From assembly GCA_046566095.1 (NCBI GenBank), contig JBKHXI010000074.1, positions 1 through 11,833 of the forward strand: a stretch of 11,833 nt of DNA, read 5' to 3'. The position numbers and the translations under genes are program-made. Below the pieces are notes generated by a model. The model did no database searches. It was not told the origin of the DNA and saw only the letters and a list, made by a program, of their open reading frames with translations. The stretch comes from CAMPJU01 sp046566095 (lineage in GTDB: Bacteria > Pseudomonadota > Gammaproteobacteria > Xanthomonadales > Xanthomonadaceae). The number at the start of each line of letters is the position of its first letter. The first letter of the stretch is position 1. Shown here piece after piece: positions 7,097 to 11,833 of this stretch.

Positions 7097-7116
7097 GAGC
7101 GCCCCTTGGGCGCGAT
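7093..7116 (+). repeat. REP palindrome, left half of an inverted pair
   Basis: This unit is identical over 24 nt to those at 97-120 and 10710-10733. Its GTAG head overlaps the oleD stop codon. Together with the reverse unit at 7141-7165 it makes a tail-to-tail pair with the heads outermost, the arrangement known as a REPIN. Their pairing would give a long hairpin just after oleD. Confidence 0.75.
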
Positions 7117-7140
7117 TGCCGTCGGCCATGGCGTTGCCCG

Positions 7141-7165
7141 GATCGCGGGCAAGGCCCGCTCCTAC
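7141..7165 (-). repeat. REP palindrome, variant subtype, right half of an inverted pair
   Basis: On the minus strand this reads GTAGGAGCG, then GGCCTTGCCCGC and GATC. It differs from the other units at four positions, two on each side of the inner stem. The changes compensate each other: the stem GCGCCC/GGGCGC becomes GCGGGC/GCCCGC. It closes the inverted pair started at 7093, with 24 nt between the units. Confidence 0.7.
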
Positions 7166-7242
7166 GGAAGCTGTTGCCCGGCAGCCCGCGGTGGATCGGC
7201 CTCTGCAACGGGCCACCTCCATGGCGCACAAGGCCGCCCCGC

Positions 7243-7248
7243 TAGAAT
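7243..7248 (+). promoter_or_regulatory. -10 box for a probable leaderless ubiJ transcript
   Basis: TAGAAT is followed by 6 nt (GCGCCG) and then the ubiJ ATG at 7255. Transcription would start at or next to the A of the ATG. No convincing -35 is visible. The arfB gene shows the same geometry. Confidence 0.4.
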
Positions 7249-7254
7249 GCGCCG

Positions 7255-7908
7255 ATGAACGATGCCGGCTCCAACCGGGACGGACCGAACTGGCGCAGGC
7301 CCGCCGGGCGCGCGCTGGAGGCGGCGCTCAACCGCGCCCTGGCGCTGGACCCGGACACCCGCGACGCGCTCGCCGGCCTGGACGGGCGCAGCGTCGAGCT
7401 GCATCTGCAGGCGCCGCCCCTGGCATTGCGGCTGACGGTGGCCGGCGCGCGCCTGCAGGTCGGCCCGGCCGGCGCCGACCCCGCGCAGCCCGCGGACCTG
7501 GACCTGCGCACCACGCTCGGCGGCCTGTTCGCGCAGCTGCCCTTCCTGCGCCGCGACGACGCCGCGCCGGTCGGCCGCATGCGCATGTCCGGCGATGCCG
7601 AGCTTGCGCGCCGCCTGCAGCGCCTGGCCGGGCGTTTCGACCCGGACTGGCAGCTGCCGTTCGTGACGGTGTTCGGGGAGGTCGTCGGCGTCCAGGTGGC
7701 CAGGGCCTTCGCCGCGGCGCTGCGGCAGGCGCGCGAGGCCGGCGCGGCGCTGGCCCAGACCACCGCCGAATACCTCACCGAGGAATCGCGCGACCTGGTG
7801 CCGCGCGCCGAGCTCGAGGCCTTCCACGACGACGTCGACGCGCTGCGCGACGACGTCGAACGCCTGGCCGCGCGCATCGCCCGGCTGCCGCCGGGGCGCC
7901 GGGCATGA
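7255..7908 (+). CDS. ubiJ: UbiJ, SCP2-domain ubiquinone biosynthesis accessory factor
   Basis: UbiJ binds lipid intermediates through an SCP2 sterol-carrier-like domain and, with UbiK and the Ubi enzymes, supports late ubiquinone synthesis in a soluble complex. The 217-residue product has an SCP2-like domain at about 20-125, with MSGDAELARRLQRL at 111-124. An amphipathic stretch follows, then a C-terminal coiled coil at about 185-210 (AFHDDVDALRDDVERLAARI), the usual UbiJ arrangement; length is normal. Its TGA overlaps the ATG of ubiB as ATGA, indicating translational coupling. A -10-like box 6 nt before the ATG points to a leaderless message, and no Shine-Dalgarno is visible. In many gammaproteobacteria ubiE precedes ubiJ; here oleD does. 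The call rests on both the domain order and the adjacent ubiB. Confidence 0.87.
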   Translation: MNDAGSNRDGPNWRRPAGRALEAALNRALALDPDTRDALAGLDGRSVELHLQAPPLALRLTVAGARLQVGPAGADPAQPADLDLRTTLGGLFAQLPFLRRDDAAPVGRMRMSGDAELARRLQRLAGRFDPDWQLPFVTVFGEVVGVQVARAFAAALRQAREAGAALAQTTAEYLTEESRDLVPRAELEAFHDDVDALRDDVERLAARIARLPPGRRA

Positions 7909-9578
7909 CGCCGCTGCTGCGCGCGTGGCGGATCGGCCGGGTGCTGCTGCGCTACCGGCTCGACGCGCTGCTCGACCAGACCCCGGCGCGGCGCTGGCTG
8001 CGGCTGGCGCATCCGTTCGTGCCCCGCGCCTCGCGCGAGGTCGAGGCGCTGCCGCGCGGCGCGCGCCTGCGCATGGCGCTGCAGGAACTGGGCCCGATCT
8101 TCGTCAAGTTCGGGCAGATCCTGTCCACCCGCCGCGACCTGGTCCCGCCGGACGTGGCCGACGAGCTGGCGCTGCTGCAGGACCGGGTGGCGCCGTTCGA
8201 CGGCGAGCAGGCGCGGGCGCTGGTCGAGGCGGCGCTGGCGCGCCCGGTCGCCGAGGCCTTCGCCAGCTTCGACACCACGCCGCTGGCCTCGGCCTCGATC
8301 GCCCAGGTGCACGCGGCGACCCTGCCGCCGGCCGACGGCCGGCCGGCGCGCGCGGTGGTGGTCAAGGTGCTGCGCCCGGGCGTGGAGCGCGAGATCGCCG
8401 CCGACATCGCCCTGCTGCAGTCGCTGGCCGCCCTGGTCGCGCGCACCCACCCCAATGCCGACAAGATCCGCCCGCGCGAGGTCGTGGCCGAGATCGAGCA
8501 CACCCTGGCCGCCGAGCTCGACCTGCAGCGCGAGGGCGCCAACGCCTCGGTGCTGCGCCGCTTCTGGCTGCACAGCGACGACCTGTACGTGCCCGAGGTG
8601 GTGTGGAGCCACACCAGCGAGCGCGTGCTCACCCTCGAGCGGGTCCACGGCATCCCCTCCGACGACATCGCCGCGCTGGACGCGGCCGGCATCGACCGCC
8701 GCGCGCTCGCCGAGAAGGGCGTGCGGGTGTTCTACACTCAGGTGTTCCGCGACAACTTCTTCCACGCCGACGCCCATGCCGGCAACATCTGGGTCGACCC
8801 GGACCCCGCGCGCCGCGACGATCCGCGCTTCATCGCCCTGGACTTCGGGATCATGGGCCAGCTCTCGGCCGAGGACCAGTACTGGCTGGCCGAGAACTTC
8901 ATGGCGATCTTCAACCGCGACTACCGGCGGATCGCGCAGCTGCACGTGCAGGCCGGCTGGATGCCGGCGACGGTGCGGATCGACGAGCTGGAGGCCGCCG
9001 CGCGCGCGGTGTGCGAGCCCTACTTCACCCGGCCGCTCTCGGAGATCTCGCTGGCCGAGGTGCTGGTCAAGCTGTTCCGCACCGCGCAGCGCTACGAGCT
9101 GACCCTGCAGCCGCAGCTGATCCTGCTGCAGAAGACCCTGCTCAACATCGAGGGCCTGGGGCGCCTGCTCGACCCGAAGCTCGACATCTGGGCGGTGGCG
9201 CGGCCGGTGCTCGAGCGGATCCTCGCCGAGCGCTACAGCCCGGGCCGGCTGCTGGGCGAGTTCCGGCGGCAACTGCCGGAGCTGGTCACCCGCGCGCCGG
9301 AGATGCCGCGGCTGCTGCACGCCTGGCTGGCGCAGCAGGTCGAGGGCAGGCACGAGCTGGCGATGCGCTCGCGCGAGCTCGCCGACATCGCGCTGTCGCT
9401 GCGCGGCCTGCGGCGGCAGGCGGTCGGCGCGATCCTGGGCGCGGGCCTGCTGGTGTCGGCCACCGTGCTGTATGCGCTGGAGGCCGGCGGCCCGATGCTG
9501 GCCGGGATCCCGGCGGCGGCCTGGGTGGCCGGCCTGGGCGGATTCTGGGCGCTGCTGGCGGCCTGGCCGCGGAACTGA
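7905..9578 (+). CDS. ubiB: UbiB, atypical kinase/ATPase of ubiquinone biosynthesis (ABC1/COQ8 family)
   Basis: UbiB is a membrane-anchored atypical kinase-like ATPase needed for ubiquinone synthesis, thought to help extract or present lipid precursors. From the ATG at 7905 the product is 557 residues, close to the family norm. The N-terminal KxGQ signature is KFGQ at 68-71. The Ala-rich nucleotide loop is PLASASIAQVHAA from about 126, and the nucleotide-binding lysine is Lys154 in VVVKVLRPG. The catalytic-type segment HADAHAGNI lies at 287-295 and the DFG motif at 313-315. Two hydrophobic C-terminal helices at about 506-525 and 531-553 should anchor it in the inner membrane. The frame runs upstream through ubiJ, but the start overlapping the ubiJ stop fits the family N-terminus, so longer starts are rejected. 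Confidence 0.95.
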   Translation: MTPLLRAWRIGRVLLRYRLDALLDQTPARRWLRLAHPFVPRASREVEALPRGARLRMALQELGPIFVKFGQILSTRRDLVPPDVADELALLQDRVAPFDGEQARALVEAALARPVAEAFASFDTTPLASASIAQVHAATLPPADGRPARAVVVKVLRPGVEREIAADIALLQSLAALVARTHPNADKIRPREVVAEIEHTLAAELDLQREGANASVLRRFWLHSDDLYVPEVVWSHTSERVLTLERVHGIPSDDIAALDAAGIDRRALAEKGVRVFYTQVFRDNFFHADAHAGNIWVDPDPARRDDPRFIALDFGIMGQLSAEDQYWLAENFMAIFNRDYRRIAQLHVQAGWMPATVRIDELEAAARAVCEPYFTRPLSEISLAEVLVKLFRTAQRYELTLQPQLILLQKTLLNIEGLGRLLDPKLDIWAVARPVLERILAERYSPGRLLGEFRRQLPELVTRAPEMPRLLHAWLAQQVEGRHELAMRSRELADIALSLRGLRRQAVGAILGAGLLVSATVLYALEAGGPMLAGIPAAAWVAGLGGFWALLAAWPRN

Positions 9579-9626
9579 GCGCGCGCGCATCGCATCGCCG
9601 GGCGCGCGGTGGTAAGAATGGAACCG

Positions 9627-9646
9627 GGCGCGCCTGTCCGCGCGCC
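9627..9646 (+). promoter_or_regulatory. GC hairpin in the leader of the small DUF2188-like gene
   Basis: A perfect 7-bp stem GGCGCGC/GCGCGCC encloses the loop CTGTCC. It ends directly against the Shine-Dalgarno GGGAG at 9647-9651. A -10-like TAAGAA at 9612-9617 would start transcription near 9624, putting the hairpin at the 5' end of the message. It may stabilise the RNA or modulate ribosome access; both are inferences. Confidence 0.35.
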
Positions 9647-9651
9647 GGGAG
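9647..9651 (+). promoter_or_regulatory. Ribosome-binding site selecting the GTG at 9657
   Basis: GGGAG lies 5 nt before the GTG at 9657. It favours that start over the in-frame GTG at 9609 and ATG at 9618, neither of which has a Shine-Dalgarno. Confidence 0.5.
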
Positions 9652-9656
9652 CCCGC

Positions 9657-9890
9657 GTGAAACCGGTCAGGTACTACGTGCTGCAGGTGGGGGATCACTG
9701 GGAGGTGTCGTGCAGCCGGCGCGACCAGCCGGTCACCCGCCATCCCGACCGGCGCAGCGCCCTGCGCGCGGCGCAGGACGTCGCCCTGCAGCAGTGGCAG
9801 CAGCACCAGGTGGCGACCGAGGTGCTGGTGAACGAGGGCGACGCCGGCTGGCACCAGGTGGCCGGCTATGGATCCCTGCTCGGCGCCTGA
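9657..9890 (+). CDS. Small DUF2188-like protein of unknown function
   Basis: The product is 77 residues from the GTG at 9657, beginning MKPVRYYVLQVGDHWEV. The frame also holds GTG at 9609 and ATG at 9618, giving 93 or 90 residues, but the extra N-terminus is low-complexity and lacks a ribosome-binding site. The pattern of an opening Y-x-V strand, G-x-W-x-V, an Ala-rich helix (SALRAAQDVALQQWQ) and a closing strand around TEVLVNEGDAGW resembles the DUF2188 fold of small soluble proteins. There is no signal peptide, membrane helix or catalytic motif. It lies 78 nt after ubiB and its end overlaps the longest start of truC by 23 nt, so the two may be co-transcribed. The family assignment comes from pattern memory and is moderate. 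Confidence 0.65.
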   Translation: MKPVRYYVLQVGDHWEVSCSRRDQPVTRHPDRRSALRAAQDVALQQWQQHQVATEVLVNEGDAGWHQVAGYGSLLGA

Positions 9891-10713
9891 GCCGATGCCG
9901 GACCGGCCCGGGGCCGATCGCGGATCGGCGGGCATGCGCCGCCACCGCGCCGCCAGCGACGCCGATGCCGAGGTCGGCGCGGACACCGTCTGGGCGCGGC
10001 CGCTGCCGGTGCTGCACCGCGACCGCTGGCTGGCCGTGGTCGACAAGCCGGCGGGGCTGATGGTGCACGACAGCGCGCTGGCGCGCGGCGAAACCGAGTT
10101 CGCCGCCGACCGCCTGCGCGCCCAGTTCGGGCGGCCGGTGTTCCTGGTGCACCGGCTCGACCGCGCCACCAGCGGCTGCCTGCTGCTGGCCTTCGACCGC
10201 GACACCGCCTCGGCGCTGGGCCTGGCGCTGATGTCGGGCGCGGTCGAGAAGGACTACCTCGCCGTATGCCGGGGCTGGCCGCAACCGGCGTTCGTGGTCG
10301 ACCACCCGCTCGACGGCGGGCCCGGCAAGCCGGCGAAAAAGCCGGCCGTGACCCGCTTCGAGCGCATCGCCGGCTGCGAACTGGAGCTGCCTTCGGCCGG
10401 GTTCCCCACCTCGCGCTACGCGCTGCTGCGCGCGGTCCCGGAGACCGGCCGCTTCCGCCAGATCCGCCGCCACCTCAAGCACGTCTCGCACCCCCTGGTC
10501 GGCGACACCAGCCACGGCGACGGCCGCCACAACCGCAATTTCCGGATGCTCGGCATCCGGCGCATGCTGCTGCACGCGCGGCGGCTGGCGTTCCCGCACC
10601 CGGCCAGCGGCGCCCGGATCCAGGCCGAGGCGCCGCCGGACCCGGACTTCGCCAGCGCCCTGGCCCTGTTCGACGCCGGGCAACGCCCCGCCACCCCCCA
10701 TCCCGTCCCGTAG
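9868..10713 (+). CDS. truC: TruC-type tRNA pseudouridine synthase (RluA family)
   Basis: TruC isomerises uridine 65 of certain tRNAs to pseudouridine. The 281-residue product has the RluA-family active-site motif HRLDRATSG with catalytic Asp98, preceded by the N-terminal strand WLAVVDKPAGLMVH. The TruC-like part is RFRQIRRHLKHVSHPLVGD followed by THGDGRHNR-type sequence (seen as SHGDGRHNRNFR), which separates it from RluA, RluC and RluD. E. coli TruC is about 260 residues and starts close to its first strand. Here some 40 extra N-terminal residues depend on the start: ATG at 9868 (overlapping the previous gene by 23 nt), 9895 or 9934. None has a convincing Shine-Dalgarno. The TAG stop at 10711-10713 lies inside a REP element, and the tail GQRPATPHPVP looks unconserved. 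The synthase call is secure; the tRNA-65 target is by family. Confidence 0.86.
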   Translation: MDPCSAPEPMPDRPGADRGSAGMRRHRAASDADAEVGADTVWARPLPVLHRDRWLAVVDKPAGLMVHDSALARGETEFAADRLRAQFGRPVFLVHRLDRATSGCLLLAFDRDTASALGLALMSGAVEKDYLAVCRGWPQPAFVVDHPLDGGPGKPAKKPAVTRFERIAGCELELPSAGFPTSRYALLRAVPETGRFRQIRRHLKHVSHPLVGDTSHGDGRHNRNFRMLGIRRMLLHARRLAFPHPASGARIQAEAPPDPDFASALALFDAGQRPATPHPVP

Positions 10714-10733
10714 GAGCGCCCCTTGGGCGCGAT
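10710..10733 (+). repeat. REP palindrome, single unit at the end of truC
   Basis: This 24-nt unit is identical to the units at 97-120 and 7093-7116. Its GTAG head supplies the truC stop codon. No reverse partner follows within the next 60 bases, so it is a solitary unit. Confidence 0.75.
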
Positions 10734-10778
10734 CGCCGGCCATCGGCGCGGGTCCGCCGCCGCGCGGCCGGCGGCCCC

Positions 10779-10784
10779 TACAAT
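10779..10784 (+). promoter_or_regulatory. -10 box for a probable leaderless arfB transcript
   Basis: TACAAT is followed by CGCCGC and then the arfB ATG at 10791, the same 6-nt spacing as at ubiJ. Transcription would begin at or beside the ATG. The box is 5/6 to consensus in a very GC-rich stretch, so chance is less likely. No clear -35 is visible. Confidence 0.45.
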
Positions 10785-10790
10785 CGCCGC

Positions 10791-11207
10791 ATGCTCCAGG
10801 TCGGCCGCATCGCCATCCCCGATTCGGAACTGGTCGAGCGCTTCGTGCGCGCCTCCGGCCCCGGCGGGCAGAACGTCAACAAGGTCGCGACCGCGGTCGA
10901 GCTGCGCTTCGACGTGGCCCGTTCGCCCTCGCTGCCCGAACCGGTGCGCGCGCGGCTGCTGGCCCGGCGCGACCGGCGCATGACCGCGGACGGGGTGCTG
11001 GTGATCGCCGCCCAGCGCCACCGCACCCAGGAACGCAACCGCGAGGACGCGCGCGCGCGGCTGGCGGCCTTCGTCGAGCATGGCCTGCACGCACCCAAAC
11101 CGCGGATCGAGACCCGTCCCAGCCGTGCGGCCAGACAGCGCCGGCTCGATGCCAAGCGCGCCCGCGGCGACACCAAGAAGGCGCGTGCCGTGCGCGACTG
11201 GGACTGA
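10791..11207 (+). CDS. arfB: ArfB, peptidyl-tRNA hydrolase for stalled-ribosome rescue
   Basis: ArfB enters the empty A site of ribosomes stalled at the end of a broken message and hydrolyses the peptidyl-tRNA, a backup to trans-translation. The 138-residue product is close to the E. coli length of about 140. The release-factor motif GGQ is at 25-27 within ASGPGGQNVNK. The C-terminal third is strongly basic (SRAARQRRLDAKRARGDTKKARAV), matching the tail that threads into the mRNA channel. The lack of codon-recognition domains excludes a normal release factor such as PrfA or PrfB. The ATG at 10791 places the family N-terminus (IAIPDSEL) correctly. The message appears leaderless. The next gene starts 9 nt downstream, so the two probably share a transcript. 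Confidence 0.93.
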   Translation: MLQVGRIAIPDSELVERFVRASGPGGQNVNKVATAVELRFDVARSPSLPEPVRARLLARRDRRMTADGVLVIAAQRHRTQERNREDARARLAAFVEHGLHAPKPRIETRPSRAARQRRLDAKRARGDTKKARAVRDWD

Positions 11208-11216
11208 AGGCCCCCG

Positions 11217-11833
11217 GTGCACCCCGCCCACCCCCCGACCCCCGCGCGCGACGGCCCGGTGCTGCCCTTGCCGCCCGCACTGCCGCGCACCGGCAACGCC
11301 TGGTCCCGCTGGCTGGGGCGCAGCGTGCTGCGGCTGGGCGGCTGGCGCATGGTCGGCCAGTTCCCGGACCTGCCGCGGGCGGTGCTGATCGGAGTGCCGC
11401 ATTCGTCCAACTGGGACGGGCTGTGGGGCTTCGCCGCCAAGCTCGGGCTGGGCCTGGACATCCGCATCCTCGGCAAGGACTCGCTGTTCCGGGTGCCGCT
11501 GCTGGGTGACGTGTTGCGTCACCTCGGGGTGATCCCGGTGGACCGCAGCATGCCCAGCGGCGTGGTGGCGCAGGCCGCCGCGATGATCCGCGGCGCTGAC
11601 AAATTCTGGTTCGGACTGGCGCCGGAGGGCACCCGGCGGCTGGTACCGCGCTGGAAGACCGGGTTCTGGAAGATCGCCAGGGCCGCCGGGGTGCCGATCG
11701 TGCCGGCCTATTTCCACTACCCGGACAAGGTGATCGGCATCGGCCCGCCGCTGTGGCCGGGCGAGGACATGGAAGCCGACATCGCCCGCCTGCGCGCCTG
11801 GTACCGGCCCTGGCAGGGCCGGCACCACGGCAC
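11217..11833 (+). CDS. PlsC-type lysophospholipid acyltransferase, 3'-truncated by the window edge
   Basis: The family transfers an acyl chain to lysophosphatidic acid or a similar acceptor at the inner membrane. The visible 205 codons run open to the edge. The HxxxxD motif is HSSNWD with His62 and Asp67, and the glycerophosphate-binding EGTR lies at 137-140 in APEGTR. Between them is the typical GKDSLFRVPLLG...LGVIPVDRS stretch. After about 200 residues the family is usually nearly finished, so most of the protein is present. The start is taken as GTG at 11217, 9 nt after arfB, with AAGG at 11207-11210 at a 6-nt spacing; a later start is possible because the first 25 residues are proline-rich and unconserved. 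Whether this is the essential PlsC or a paralogue cannot be told. A functional link to the ole genes is possible through shared acyl substrates but unproven. Confidence 0.85.
   Translation, partial: MHPAHPPTPARDGPVLPLPPALPRTGNAWSRWLGRSVLRLGGWRMVGQFPDLPRAVLIGVPHSSNWDGLWGFAAKLGLGLDIRILGKDSLFRVPLLGDVLRHLGVIPVDRSMPSGVVAQAAAMIRGADKFWFGLAPEGTRRLVPRWKTGFWKIARAAGVPIVPAYFHYPDKVIGIGPPLWPGEDMEADIARLRAWYRPWQGRHHG

Noticed and set aside
7068..7904. N-terminal extension of the ubiB frame through oleD's end and ubiJ
   Set aside because: The extension is the shifted frame of ubiJ; the UbiB family N-terminus begins at the ATG at 7905, coupled to the ubiJ stop.
7242..10205. 987-codon open frame on the minus strand across ubiJ, ubiB and truC
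   Set aside because: Same reasoning: it mirrors coding sequence on the plus strand and shows no recognisable protein features.

Overview
The window is GC-rich plus-strand chromosomal DNA, every convincing gene pointing the same way. It most likely comes from a gammaproteobacterium of the Xanthomonadaceae/Lysobacteraceae (Lysobacter, Luteimonas, Pseudoxanthomonas or a relative). Grounds: a complete four-gene oleABCD long-chain olefin cluster whose OleA and OleB catalytic residues fall where I remember them in Xanthomonas campestris, dispersed REP-type palindromes beginning GTAG, and genes whose ATG lies 6 nt after a -10-like box. The genus is inference.

Layout. 1-258: a divergent pair of REP palindromes, then the leader of oleA. 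259-7096: the hydrocarbon cluster in the order oleA, fic, oleB, DUF1499 membrane protein, oleC, oleD. 7097-7254: an inverted REP pair and a probable start-proximal promoter. 7255-9578: ubiJ and ubiB, overlapping by ATGA. 9657-9890: a small DUF2188-like protein. 9868-10713: truC-type tRNA pseudouridine synthase. 10710-10733: a single REP. 10791-11207: arfB ribosome-rescue hydrolase. 11217-11833: a PlsC-type acyltransferase running off the right edge. No non-coding stretch exceeds 300 bases, and I saw no tRNA, rRNA, CRISPR array or insertion sequence.

How the genes work together. In the known pathway OleA condenses two fatty acyl-CoAs head to head into a beta-keto acid, OleD reduces it to a beta-hydroxy acid, OleC closes it to a beta-lactone with ATP, and OleB decarboxylates the lactone to a cis-olefin. 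All four proteins look intact here. Two other genes lie among them. One is a three-helix DUF1499 protein of unknown role. The other is a class II Fic AMP-transferase with a winged-helix tail and its own promoter; it sits between oleA and oleB and is visibly lower in GC than its surroundings. The right half is housekeeping: ubiquinone synthesis, tRNA modification, stalled-ribosome rescue and phospholipid acylation.

Most worth a second look are the fic gene with its promoter and overlapping inverted repeat inside the ole cluster, REP elements that supply the stop codons of oleD and truC, compensatory changes between two REP units, a 28-bp inverted repeat between oleC and oleD, and two probable leaderless genes. 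I do not see a wholly new multi-gene system.
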